Shown piece by piece: positions 1 to 12,297 of a stretch of DNA of 64,000 nt. Position numbers and translations under genes: made by a program. Below the pieces are notes generated by a model. The model was not told the origin of the DNA, made no database searches, and was given only the letters and a program-made list of their open reading frames with translations. The stretch is from Theocolax elegans (Eukaryota > Arthropoda > Insecta > Hymenoptera > Cerocephalidae). Numbering within the stretch: position 1 is the first letter of the stretch; each line of letters begins with the position of its first letter. The stretch lies in NCBI GenBank assembly GCA_026168455.1, contig CM047431.1, positions 56,102,539-56,166,538 on the forward strand, in the 5' to 3' direction.

Positions 1-2386
1 GCAAATTCGATTGCGATACCTAATCGTATACCGACGAAAAATATACATTTATTGTCTATTTTAATTATTAGTTAATTATATTCCAATCGATTAAACCGAC
101 ACGGTGGCGGAGTGGCGGAGACGCACCTCGGCCGGTCACGGAAGTTAAGCAGCACTGAGTGCGGTTCGCACTTGGATGGGTTTGGCTTTCGGGATCGGTT
201 AGGTGTTTTTTCACACTTCACAACGTGAGCGGGAGGTGTGAACATTCGGTTTCGGTGTCAAGGCCTACGCAATGTGACCTCAACATCTAAACAGAATGTT
301 TCAATACACCGGCCATCTCGGGTGAGGTTTTCCCTGCTTCACAGGTTTCCCTCATCCACGGACATAACCCCGGGCGAATGCGAGATGGTGGGGTTTTTAC
401 GGGAGGGATAAAGCACCCACACATAGGTGGTAGGTGAACACCGTTAAAGTCCCCCAGGGGATAAACGGTAGGAAGTGCCAGGAAAAAGAGAGCACAAAAT
501 CAAGAATAAAAAAAAAAGAATATTCCAATCGATTCATTTTTTTATCCCACAAGATGTTGAAAATTGTTGACAGTTTACAAATATAATTTGATGCGAAAAC
601 CAAGAGGAATTTTGAACAAAGGGAAAATATTGGTTGAGAATTGAGCGACGAAATTTATTATACGTACAACAAAGTAAGAGTTTATAAATTTTGTAAACAC
701 ATCTTTATATTACTTTGAAACTGTATCCTATTCACTACTTTTTTTTTTAACGAACTCAAAGGATACTTGCTTTCTTTTACGTCAAAATATATTTGCTATG
801 GTGTATGATGCGCGCGTTCGCGTGTGTGTGTGTGTGCCCGCGTGCGTACATATATATTTTATATATAATACGTTTATACTTGAGATTTTTGAGCGTTGAA
901 TTTTTTATACCCTCGTCGTAAGTAATGCGCGTTTGAAGATATATTTCATAATACAAAGGAAGAAAAAGGAAATTTGAAATATCGGTGGGAGTTTCGCGAG
1001 GTATACATTTTTAAAAGAACGAGAGCACAATATTTTTTTCTTTGTTCTAACGAAATAAGGGAGTATACAGAGGAGGTATTCGTTAATATTTCAAATTGAA
1101 AAAATGCTAGATTTTCGCATTCTATCAATACAGAATTGCATCAGTGTATTCAACGAATAAGTCAAAAAATGTATTACATAATCGGTCTATACAAGTATAG
1201 AAAAAATGAACAATCGGATCTTAATTCTCGTATATACACGTCGCCAAAGGCATATAAGTAAACCATATACGTTACATTTTTATTTCAATTTTTTTTAGTA
1301 GGGAATACCATCGTAGCACCAAAGTGTGTCCAAAGTAAAAACGTATAAATTCCCATGAAAAAAATTACACGTACACATATAGTTGTATCCTAAATATTAA
1401 TCGGTATAAAGCGAATGAAAGAAGAAGAACGCGGTGTAATATGTAGGTCGTAAAGGAGAGTCTCTACATTAGCGCCATTTTGAATACCCCGCGTTCGCTC
1501 GCAGGATACATCGCATGAAAATTGATAATACGCGCGATGCACACACACCCCACATGTATATATACACCTACACACTCACGTATATACCGATTTTAAACGG
1601 CTGGTCTACTGAAGTGCGCGCGCATTTTTCACGCGTATACCATTGTATTAACTTTTTTTATACACGAGTGCAGTGCCTGTATGTACGTATATATATACAC
1701 TCACCACCACATGCTTTTGCCCACCCTACGCAAAATCACTAAAGATTAAAAGTTTAATTACTCAGGAGCCAAACATCGTAGCTCAAAAAATCCAACGCCA
1801 TTTGAAAGAGCAGTGAAAACCTTTAAAAATGCTACTGTACAAGTAAAAAAGTTTAAATTTGAGTTTTTTATAAGTATTAAAAAGAAATGAAAATTGCTAA
1901 AAATCATGCCTCTTTTTGATCCGCTGCAGATTTAGTTCCCTTATTCGTAGCTTAAAAAAACCAACGGGGTTTGAAAGGTAATTGTTTTAGCTTTAAAATG
2001 AGGGGTTGGACGTTTTTTTAACCCACTTTTTACCGATGTTAGCGCATTTTTTGTGAAAAAAACGCGCTTTTTTTGGAAATGGGAATATTTCAAAGAAAAA
2101 GAGAGATAGAGAAAAACTTCAAAGAGAAAAAAGATGCTATTTTACTCACAGAATATAGATCTGCAGGTTAAAACGAGATTTGGACAAAAATTTTTTTTCA
2201 ATTTTTTAGCATATCAAAAACTAAAAAAACCTTTAATTAAGTTGTAGACAATGTAGCATTCTTTAACTTAATGTTATTCTATTATTTTTAAATTAAATTT
2301 TCTAAATTTAAAAAAATAAAAGTGATTTTTTATATTAATAAATTTAAGTAATATTAAATTTTAAGTTATCTAAATTAATATTTTGT
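1..2386. repeat. 2.4 kb repeat unit, copy 1
   Basis: The stretch matches 2615-5011 almost base for base apart from small indels, mostly in homopolymers and the CA/TA tracts. The offset is 2614 bp, so a 228-bp spacer (2387-2614) separates the copies. In order the unit holds a 5S-derived SINE (93-519), AT-rich sequence with a GT/GC-rich microsatellite near 810-850, a CA/TA-rich patch near 1535-1720, and a segment (about 1700-2280) that recurs in inverted orientation at 5143-5755 and 7210-7845. Only short unrelated reading frames occur. The true left end is unknown because the window begins inside or at the edge of the copy. Confidence 0.9.
93..519 (+). mobile_element. 5S rRNA-derived SINE, copy 1
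   Basis: The head (about 127-205) resembles eukaryotic 5S rRNA: CTCGGCCGGTCACGGAAG, then AAGTTAAGCAGC at the box A position and CTTGGATGGG at the box C position. A run of six T (206-211) follows, as expected for a pol III terminator. A body of about 300 bp with no known counterpart comes next, ending in an A-rich tail (about 502-519). The element lies between direct repeats ATATTCCAATCGATT at 78-92 and 520-534, a 15-bp target-site duplication. Head, tail and duplication together identify a SINE3-type retroposon mobilised by a LINE. The 5S head is diverged and lacks a normal 5S 3' end, so it is not a working 5S gene. Confidence 0.8.
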
Positions 2387-2614
2387 ATTAAAATTAAAAA
2401 AAAACCACAATACGATAAAATTATAATTGCCCAATTTTTAAAGATATAGATACGTTATTTAGAGCAATATTTCATTGCTTTTCCTTTAATTTTAGTATAC
2501 AAAATACAAATTTGTAAAGGCAGTATACTTCTCTGTTGGTGGAAGATCTTTAGCAATCTTTTAAAATAATTTTTCTACCATTATTAAGCGATTAAGATAT
2601 TTTCGGGTTTTGCC

Positions 2615-5011
2615 GCAAATTCGATTGCGATACCTAATCGTATACCGACGAAAAATATACATTTATTGTCTATTTTAATTATTAGTTAATTATATTCCAA
2701 TCGATTAAACCGACACGGTGGCGGAGTGGCGGAGACGCACCTCGGCCGGTCACGGAAGTTAAGCAGCACTGAGTGCGGTTCGCACTTGGATGGGTTTGGC
2801 TTTCGGGATCGGTTAGGTGTTTTTTCACACTTCACAACGTGAGCGGGAGGTGTGAAACATTCGGTTTCGGTGTCAAGGCCTACGCAATGTGACCTCAACA
2901 TCTAAACAGAATGTTTCAATACACCGGCCATCTCGGGTGAGGTTTTCCCTGCTTCACAGGTTTCCCTCATCCACGGACATAACCCCGGGCGAATGCGAGA
3001 TGGTGGGGTTTTACGGGAGGGATAAAGCACCCACACATAGGTGGTAGGTGAACACCGTTAAAGTCCCCCCAGGGGATAAACGGTAGGAAGTGCCAGGAAA
3101 AAGAGAGCACAAAATCAAGAATAAAAAAAAAAGAATATTCCAATCGATTCATTTTTTTATCCCACAAGATGTTGAAAATTGTTGACAGTTTACAATATAA
3201 TTTGATGCGAAAACCAAGAGGAATTTCGAACAAAGGGAAAATATTGGTTGAGAATTGAGCGACGAAATTTATTATACGTACAACAAAGTAAGAGTTTATA
3301 AATTTTGTAAACACATCTTTATATTACTTTGAAACTGTATCCTATTCACTACTTTTTTTTTTAACGAACTCAAAGGATACTTGCTTTCTTTTACGTCAAA
3401 ATATATTTGCTATGGTGTATGATGCGCGCGTTCGCGTGTGTGTGTGTGTGTCCCGCGTGCGTACATATATATTTTATATAATACGTTTATACTTGAGATT
3501 TTTGAGCGTTGAATTTTTTATACCCTCGTCGTAAGTAATGCGCGTTTGAAGAAATATTTCATAATACAAAGGAAGAAAAAGGAAATTTGAAATATCGGTG
3601 GGAGTTTCGCGAGGTATACATTTTTAAAAGAAACGAGAGCACAATAGTTTTTTCTTTGTTCTAACGAAATAAGGGAGTATACAGAGGAGGTATTCGTTAA
3701 TATTTCAAATATGAAAAATGCTAGATTTTCACAATTCTATCAATACAGAATTGCATCAGTGTATTCAACGAATAAGTCAAAAAATGTATTACATAATCGG
3801 TCTATACAAGTATAGAAAAAATGAACAATCGGATCTTAATTCTCGTATATTACACGTCGCCAAAGGCATATAAGTAAACCATCTACGTTAATTTTTTATT
3901 TTCATTTTTTTTAGTAGGACGATACCATCGTAGCTCCAAAGTGTGTCCAAAGTAAAACGTATAAATTCCCATGAAAAAATTACACGTCACCATATAGTTG
4001 ATCCTAAATATTAATCGGTATAAGCGAATGAAAGAAGAGAACGCGGTGTAATATGTAGGTCGTAAAGGAGAGTCTCTACATAGCGCCATTCTGAATACCC
4101 CGCGTTCGCTCGCAGGATACATCGCATGAAAATTGATAATACGCGCGATGCACACACACACACCCCCACATGTATATATACACCTACACACTCACGTATA
4201 TACCCGATTTTTAACGGCTGGTCTACTGAAGTGCGCGCGCATTTTTTCACGCGTATACCATTGTATTAAATTTTTTTATACACGAGTGCAGTGCCTGTAT
4301 GTACGTATATACTATACACTCACCACCACATGCTTTTGCCCACCCTACGCAAAATCACTAAAGATTAAAAGTTTAATTACTCAGGAGCCAAACATCGTAG
4401 CTCAAAAAATCCAACGCCATTTGAAAGAGCAGGTGAAAACCTTTAAAAAATGCTACTGTACAAGTAAAAAAGTTTAAATTTGAGTTTTTTATAAGTATTA
4501 AAAAGAAATGAAAAATTGCTAAAAATCATGCCTCTTTTTGATCCGCTGCAGATTTAGTTCCCTTATTCGTAGCTTAAAAAAACCAACGGGGTTTGAAAGG
4601 TAATTGTTTTAGCTTTAAAATGAGGGGTTGGACGTTTTTTTAACCCACTTTTTACCGATGTTAGCGCATTTTTTGTGAAAAAACGCGCTTTTTTTGGAAA
4701 TGGGAATATTTCAAAGAAAAAGAGAGATAGAGAAAAACTTCAAAGAGAAAAAAGATGCTATTTTACTCACAGAATATAGATCTGCAGGTTAAAACGAGAT
4801 TTGGACAAAAATTTTTTTTCAATTTTTTAGCATATCAAAAACTAAAAAACCTTTAATTAAGTTGTAGACAATGTAGCATTCTTTAACTTAATGTTATTCT
4901 ATTATTTTTAAATTAAATTTTCTAAATTTAAAAAAATAAAAAGTGATTTTTTATATTTAATAAATTTAAGTAATATTAAATTTTAAGTTATCTAAATTTA
5001 TACTTTGTATT
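2615..5011. repeat. 2.4 kb repeat unit, copy 2
   Basis: Direct copy of 1-2386. The two part company at about 5011, where copy 2 continues into a spacer and then an inverted copy of its own last 0.6 kb. Differences from copy 1 are single-base indels and a longer CA run near 4150. Its right part (about 4310-4917) and the inverted segment 5143-5755 form a large hairpin with a loop of about 225 bp. Confidence 0.9.
2707..3134 (+). mobile_element. 5S rRNA-derived SINE, copy 2
   Basis: Same element as at 93-519, with the same 15-bp flanking repeats (2692-2706 and 3135-3149). Because the flanks are identical in both copies, this is a product of duplicating the whole 2.4 kb unit and not a second insertion. 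The 5S-like part runs to 2819 and the T-run is 2820-2825. Small indels separate it from copy 1, for example in the body and the C-run near 3064. Confidence 0.8.
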
Positions 5012-5142
5012 AGTTCATGTACATAATAAATAAATTGTAATCAACGATAATATAAGGTTGCGTAAATTAAATTTGAGTAGATCCATGTATAGTTATTTTT
5101 TTAAAATTGGTCTTGAAAAATGCATAATTTAAGCGTAAATTT

Positions 5143-5755
5143 AATTTAAAAATAATAGAATAACATTAAGTTTAAGAATGCTATATTGTCTACAACTTAA
5201 TTAAAGGTTTTTTTAGTTTTTGATATGCTAAAAAATTGAAAAAAAATTTTTTGTCCAAATCTCGTTTTAACCTGCAGATCTATATTCTGTGAGTAAAATA
5301 GCATCTTTTTCTATTTGAAGTTTTCTCTATCTCTCTTTTTCTTTGAAATATTCCCATTTCCAAAAAAAGCGTGTTTTTTCACAAAAAATGCGCTAACATC
5401 GGTAAAAAGTGGGTTAAAAAACGTCCGACCCCTCATTTTAAAGCTAAAACAATTACCTTTCAAACCCCGTTGGTTTTTTTAAGCTACGAATAAGGGAACT
5501 AAATCTGCAGCGGATCAAAAAGAGGCATGATTTTTAACAATTTTTCATCTCTTTTTAATACTTATAAAAAACTCAAATTTAAACTTTTTTACTTGTACAG
5601 TAGCATTTTTTAAAGGTTTTCACCTGCTCTTTCGAATGGCGTTGGATTTTTGAGCTACGATGTTTTGCTCCTGAGTAATAAAACTTGTAATCTTTAGTGA
5701 TTTTTGCGTAGGGTGGGCAAAAGCATGTGGTGGTGAGTGTATATATAGACGATGT
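5143..5755 (-). repeat. Inverted copy of the distal part of the 2.4 kb unit
   Basis: Read on the minus strand this matches about 4310-4917 (and 1700-2290), forming one arm of a hairpin. The spacer 4918-5142 is unique within the hairpin but reappears, noisier, at about 6960-7200. Confidence 0.85.
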
Positions 5756-5869
5756 ATTAAAAAATGTAAGAGAACAAAAGGCGCCTTGTACTCCTTCATC
5801 AGAATCTTCGTTGTTGTGGTTATTGAGGTATTCTTTTCCGGCTTCTTTTACACGTAAATTTGAGGTTGC
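5579..5869 (-). pseudogene. Open frame without a start codon, possible coding remnant
   Basis: A minus-strand frame stays open for 96 codons between an upstream TGA (5870-5872) and a TAA (5579-5581), with no ATG near its beginning. The first half is rich in Asn, Asp and Glu (for example NNEDSDEGVQGAF) and looks more protein-like than the surrounding AT-rich sequence. The second half contains CFCPPYAK and ends in a Cys/Lys-rich tail. The matching parts of the other copies carry frameshifts. I do not recognise the protein. It could be the decayed end of a transposon gene or a chance frame. Confidence 0.25.
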
Positions 5870-6850
5870 TCATTTAAGTGATTTTTCAATATTTAGGGAA
5901 TTTATATTAGAATATATATATGATACGGTTTCTTCAGAACATCTATAGATGTATAATCACCCTCATCGTATATAATCTTCTTTTGTTCGAATTGAGCCTC
6001 GCCTATACCGTTTCAAAGCATATAGTTGCATTAACTAACAAATTTTACACTCTTGTATGTACATTCTATCAAAATTATGTACAGCCACTGATTTTAGAAG
6101 ATATATTATAATAAATTGTCTTAAACGCTCTCGATACCATAATATGCAATCAAGATTCAATAAGTATAAATTATATTAATAATTATTACCATAATTAAAC
6201 TTAATTTACCTAGTAATATGTTACTGCAACAATTAACAGATGCGAATTATTATAATTTGGCATTTTCATTATAACTCGCGCATATGCATCGTTATATCAT
6301 TTGGCATATACTCGTTAAAATTATAGTAACGATATAGTAAATGTCATCTCAGAAGATGAAAAAAATAAATATTGCTATAACTGTGGGAATATGTTTTAGA
6401 GGTATCCAGTAGTTCTCCTGAATTTTTTCAGATTTTTTCTGGGCCATTATTTTAAGTTACAGAGAGTCAAAGTTGACATTTTAGCACTTTTTTGCATTAT
6501 ATGCCCATTTTCATGAATTTCTAGCTCCCAGGGGATGCATTTTTCACTAAAAACATAAGTATGACTTTTTTTGTAAAATTTTCCGAACTTTTCATTAAAA
6601 ATACTTTTAAAGACAGAAATGTATGCTGTCACACTCTTGTAAGCCATTTAAACCTTAAATAGTGAAAGTCAGCAATTCTGCTCCGGACTCTGGTAACCTA
6701 ATGCTGTCTAAAAGATGTCTTTTTATAGTCAGAAACTGCCTAAAAATTTCCAGAGTGGGTCTAAATCATTAAGATCACTTATGGTCAAAATATCCGGGAA
6801 AAGTGCCCGAAATATTAATAGAAATGTGTATTTGTTGCCTTATAACGATG
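5756..6850. repeat. 1.1 kb repeated segment, copy 1
   Basis: Nearly identical to 7848-8942 (offset 2092 bp). The part from about 6354 on also matches, inverted, the right arm of the palindrome (9570-10060). It is AT-rich, and its short reading frames are repeated only because the DNA is repeated; none resembles a known protein. Confidence 0.9.
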
Positions 6851-7847
6851 AATTTTTTAGCATATCAAAAACTAAAAAAAACCTTTTAATTAAGTTGTAG
6901 ACTAATTTGTCAGCCATTCTTTAAGCTTAATTGTTATTCTATTATTTTTAAATGAAATTTTCTAAATTTAACAAAAATAAAAAGTGAATTTTTTTTCTTT
7001 TAATATTTACTAAATTTAAGTAATATTAAATTTTACACAGTTATCTAAATTTATACTTGTGTATTAGGTCATTGCTTACATAATAATAAATTGTAATCAC
7101 CGTAACTTATACTAGTGTTGCGCTAAATTAAATTTGAAGTAGATCCATGTTTATAGTTATTTTTTTATAAAATTTGGTCTTGAAATATGCATAATTTAGG
7201 CGCTAACGTTTAATTTAAAAATAATAGAATAACATTAAGTTTAAGAATGCTATATTGTCTACAACTTAATTAAAGGTTTTTTTCTAGTTTTTGATTATGC
7301 TAAAAAATTGAAAAAAAATTTTTTGTCCAAATCTCGTTTTAACCTGCAGACTCTATATTCTGCTGAGTAAAATAGCATTCTTTTTCTATTTGAAGTTTTT
7401 TCTCTATCTCTCTTTTTCTTTGAAATATTCCCATTTCCCAAAAAAAGCGTGTTTTTTCACAAAAATGCGCTAACATCGTAAAAAGTGGGTTAAAAAAACG
7501 TCCCGACCCCTCATTTTAAAGCTTAAAACAATTACCTTTCAAACCCCGTTGGTTTTTTAAGCTACGAATAAGGCGAACTAAATCCTGCAGCGGATCAAAA
7601 AGAGGCAATGATTTTTAACAATTTTTTCATCTCTTTTTACATACTTATAAAAACATCAAATTTAAACTTTTTTTACTTGATACAGTAGCATTTTTTTAAA
7701 GGTTTTCCACCTGCTCTTTCGAATGGCGTTGGATTTTTTTGAGCTACGATGTTTTGCTCTGCTGAGTAATAAAACTTGTAATCTTTAGTGATTTTTGCGT
7801 AGGGTGGGCAAAAGCATGTGGTGGTGAGTGTATATATAGACGATGTA
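6851..7847. repeat. Noisy copy of the hairpin region 4820-5755
   Basis: The first part (6851-7200) follows 4820-5140 in the forward direction. The second (about 7210-7845) follows the inverted arm 5143-5755. Compared with those copies it has many isolated extra bases, for example in the stretch matching GCAGATCTATATTCTGTGAG. The adjacent 1.1 kb segment shows almost none. This looks like residual sequencing or consensus error in one repeat copy. Confidence 0.75.
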
Positions 7848-8942
7848 TTAAAAAAGGTAAGACAACAAAAGGCGCCTTGTACTCCCTTCATCAGAATCTT
7901 CGTTGTTCTGGTTATTGAGGTATTCTTTTCCGGCTTCTTTTACACGTAAATTTGAGGTTGCTCATTTAAGTGATTTTTCAATATTTAGGGAATTTATATT
8001 AGAATATATATATGATACGGTTTCTTCAGAACATCTATAGATGTATAATCACCCTCATCGTATATAATCTTCTTTTGTTCGAATTGAGCCTCGCCTATAC
8101 CGTTTCAAAGCATATAGTTGCATTAACTAACAAATTTTACATTCTTGTATGTACATTCTATCAAAATTATGTACAGCCACTGATTTTAGAAGATATATTA
8201 TAATAAATTGTCTTAAACGCTCTCGATACCATAATATGCAATCAAGATTCAATAAGTATAAATTATATTAATAATTATTACCATAATTAAACTTAATTTA
8301 CCTAGTAATATGTTACTGCAACAATTAACAGATGCGAATTATTATAATTTGGCATTTTCATTATAACTCGCGCATATGCATCGTTATATCATTTGGCATA
8401 TACTCGTTAAAATTATAGTAACGATATAGTAAATGTCATCTCAGAAGATGAAAAAAATAAATATTGCTATAACTGTGGGAATATGTTTTAGAGGTATCCA
8501 GTAGTTCTCCTGAATTTTTTCAGATTTTTTCTGGGCCATTATTTTAAGTTACAGAGAGTCAAAGTTGACATTTTAGCACTTTTTTGCATTATATGCCCAT
8601 TTTCATGAATTTCTAGCTCCCAGGGGATGCATTTTTCACTAAAAACATAAGTATGACTTTTTTTGTAAAATTTTCCGAACTTTTCATTAAAAATACTTTT
8701 AAAGACAGAAATGTATGCTGTCACACTCTTGTAAGCCATTTAAACCTTAAATAGTGAAAGTCAGCAATTCTGCTCCGGACTCTGGTAACCTAATGCTGTC
8801 TAAAAGATGTCTTTTTATAGTCAGAAACTGCCTAAAAATTTCCAGAGTGGGTCTAAATCATTAAGATCACTTATGGTCAAAATATCCGGGAAAAGTGCCC
8901 GAAATATTAATAGAAATGTGTATTTGTTGCCTTATAACGATG
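7848..8942. repeat. 1.1 kb repeated segment, copy 2
   Basis: Second copy of 5756-6850. It runs directly into the left arm of the palindrome. The few differences from copy 1 include a C/T change near 8140. Confidence 0.9.
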
Positions 8943-10060
8943 AATCTATTAGCATGATCATTGCAAAAAAATTTGTGCACTTACCTTGGAGTGGTAGAAA
9001 AGTATCTTCACTTGTTTCAGTATCCATCTAATCCCCTGTAAGCTGCTAAAAATACAAATATTATTATACAAATGTAAAAAATTAATTTTTAAACATTTAT
9101 AATGCTGAATTTTTAGTTTTACATCCCTTACAAGAATTATAATACTAATCTGAAGGATTATACTATAAATATATAAACATCATTATTACAATAACTGAAT
9201 ATACGTATTTAATACAAAAGATATATAAATAAATCGGATATATAATTATAATTAATAATATGATAACGTGACAGTGACAAGTTTGTGAAATCTAAACAAT
9301 GTATTGCTGAATAATAATACTAATAATGTTGATACTTTTATAGTAATCCTTCAGATTAGTATTATAATTCTTGTAAGGGATGTAAAACTAAAAATCCAGC
9401 ATTATAAATGTTTAAAAAATAATTTTTTATAATTTTATAATAATATTTGTATTTTTAACAGCTTACAGGGGATTAGATGGATACTGAAACAAGTGAAGAT
9501 ACTTTTCTACCACTCCAAGGTAAGTGCACAAATTTTTTTGCAATGATCATGCTAATAGATTCATCGTTATAAGGCAACAAATACACATTTCTATTAATAT
9601 TTCGGGCACTTTTCCCGGATATTTTGACCATAAGTGATCTTAATGATTTAGACCCACTCTGGAAATTTTTAGGCAGTTTCTGACTATAAAAAGACATCTT
9701 TTAGACAGCATTAGGTTACCAGAGTCCGGAGCAGAATTGCTGACTTTCACTATTTAAGGTTTAAATGGCTTACAAGAGTGTGACAGCATACATTTCTGTC
9801 TTTAAAAGTATTTTTAATGAAAAGTTCGGAAAATTTTACAAAAAAAGTCATACTTATGTTTTTAGTGAAAAATGCATCCCCTGGGAGCTAGAAATTCATG
9901 AAAATGGGCATATAATGCAAAAAAGTGCTAAAATGTCAACTTTGACTCTCTGTAACTTAAAATAATGGCCCAGAAAAAATCTGAAAAAATTCAGGAGAAC
10001 TACTGGATACCTCTAAAACATATTCCCACAGTTATAACAATATTTATTTTTTTCATCTTC
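8446..10060. repeat. Large palindrome (foldback), about 1.6 kb
   Basis: Left arm about 8446-9145 and right arm about 9345-10060 are reverse complements with very few differences, around a centre near 9250. The arms lose similarity at the outer edges right after CAGTTATA..TTTCATCTTC. The inner edges contain the 29-bp match AATACTAATCTGAAGGATTA../..CCTTCAGATTAGTATT. No transposase frame is visible. It may be a foldback transposon, an inverted segmental duplication, or an assembly artefact of a single-molecule hairpin. Confidence 0.8.
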
Positions 10061-12284
10061 GATGTCACAGAGAACCACCCATATATATATATACGATTTT
10101 AAAAAACTGTATATCCTTAAAATATAATAAAATATTGTTATTATCAATGCATATACATAACATATAATAATTTGTTATAAGGAATTTAAATGTTTAATTA
10201 ACAACAAATAAATGTCCGAATAGGAAATGCATCTTCTAACACAAATTAAATCAGGACTACCGTTTTTATTGACCATAATCATGTCAATTTATATACCAAT
10301 TTTTTTTTAAAAATGACTATATTATACTGAAGAAAATCGTTTCAATTTCAACTAAGGTCCTGATTTTCAAATGCGCGGAACAAAATAATGCGGATTCGCA
10401 CATGTTTTCTCAAAATTATTAAACTTTAAAAACAATTGTTTCTTTTAAAAAAAATAGTTATACTTTTCTCGTATTACTCGCTTGTAACAAGCAATGCATT
10501 TCATAAAAAAACTAGACTTCTCAACAAAATAACACGTTTGAGTAGCTTTAAAATGATTTATTTCGTAACGAGAAACTTTGGAAAGAGATTTAAAATTATG
10601 TGAAAAAAAGGTGTGTCGTGTATATGAACCTCAAAGTAGTTCACATTTACAGTCAGATTTCTATTAGGGTTAGATCACAGAAATTCATCCATTTGTTAAT
10701 TTTTTAAGGTATACGAATAGCTATTTCATATAGGTTACAACTAGCGCTATTATGCCGATTTCTTTTTAACAATAAAAAATAGTTTTTATATAGTTTCTGC
10801 TACTGACGCATTGTTAACTTTATTATCAAATTGATGAGAACTTTCTTAATTTAAATTACAGTTAATCCAAAACTTGCCGCTGAAAAAGTATAATATTTTT
10901 ATTGAATAGACCCAAAAGAATTATTTTTCTAGAATACGTTATCTATCACTTTCACGTAAATTTTTATTATAAATTATTCACATATCTTCAAATTATTTTA
11001 ATTATTGAACGTATATTATGGGAAAATCTTTAACAATTCTTGATTAAAATTGTAATATAGAAAAATCACATAAATTTAAAATCTGTAATCAGCTTAGTTT
11101 ACGCGGTAAATTAAACAAACGTCACGATATATCCACCAAGATATTAATGAGAAACTGTCTTTAAAGTCGCATCGTGATAGTTGAAAAGCTCATTAAAACT
11201 GTACAGTTTCTTCGTTTGCGGTATATTTTTCAATGAACAACAAGGGATACCGACGACGAGTGAATGATATTACGTCAACTGCGGTGTTTATTATGTATAG
11301 ACTAACAGAGAGAGAGCGAGAGAGAGAGAGAGAGAGAGAGAGAGCGGGCGACTAAACTTTCTTAACGATCGCGTAAACGAATCAACCGTTTATAAGAGAA
11401 AACGCGTTGAGTATATACCGTATTAAACTCATTGTCATTTGCTCAAACTGAATTGTCTAGCAAACGAGCCTACGTATAAACTCGGAGAGAAATTTAATCG
11501 AGTGAATTTTGTATTAGGTTTATCCTTTTTTACACATTCCGTTCAATAAATACGCAAACGGTTTGTCAAAGAATAAGGGAATTAAAAATAATTATATTGT
11601 TTATAATACTACCACGTCGATGTAATTTATATTTGTATTATATAGGGATTATATAAATAAAATGTTGTATCGGATTGCAAGGAATCCTTATTTTTACGTC
11701 AGGTGTTGAGATATACAATATCTATATACACCTCGATCATGTATTTACGTCACATAAACATTGAAGAGTCGATTTGATATTTTATATTTATTCTTTGCTT
11801 CGTACACCGTACTTGATTATTATTAGATTGGATAACAGATTATTATTAGTCAAATTATTGTTGACTTTAAGGGGATCACCGTTATAATTGAAAAAAAGCT
11901 ATTAATATTAACAATTAATAATTTTCTTCATAACAATTGAAAATATTTCCTAATTTTTTAAACAAATTATATTATTATTTACTCTTTATTTAACATTTTT
12001 TGGCCAATTTATATGTAACATAACTATCTTAATTAATTTTGACACTTTGTACTCTGATTCTTTTTCAATAATGGACTTACCGCAGGATATCTCTCAGGAA
12101 ACCCTTCCATCGAATAAACTGAATTTTTATGAATGGGACAGAATTTCAATAATAGTCTAAATGTTTATTTTATAAATTATTTAGCTGTGTTTATACAATT
12201 TTTTTATTTTTTAAATTATTTGGTATAAATAATTCTTTTATTACAATTTTAACGTAATCTGTTTCTTGTTCACTTAAACGGATT
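10061..12284. other. Gene-free AT-rich stretch
   Basis: No coding exon, RNA gene or clear mobile element is recognised here. The only distinct feature is a GA dinucleotide run at 11306-11344. Some short AT-rich inverted repeats are present near 11900-12000 and 12600-12700 (matching words TAACAATTAATA and AAATTATATTA), which may be the ends of an old foldback element that brackets the SINE below. Confidence 0.5.
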
Positions 12285-12297
12285 AAAATCATATTTA

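Noticed and set aside
127..205. Functional 5S rRNA gene
   Set aside because: The conserved central part is present but the 3' half is altered, the 5' part is missing, and it is embedded in a retroposon with tail and target duplication.
4133..4477. 114-codon frame in repeat copy 2
   Set aside because: It crosses the CA/TA microsatellite and is broken in copy 1 by small indels; low-complexity start.
8539..8739. 66-residue frame repeated at 6447, 8539 and 9765, and a second frame repeated at 6715, 8807 and 9473
   Set aside because: The repetition comes from DNA-level duplication. The peptides have no recognisable domain, start context or codon bias.
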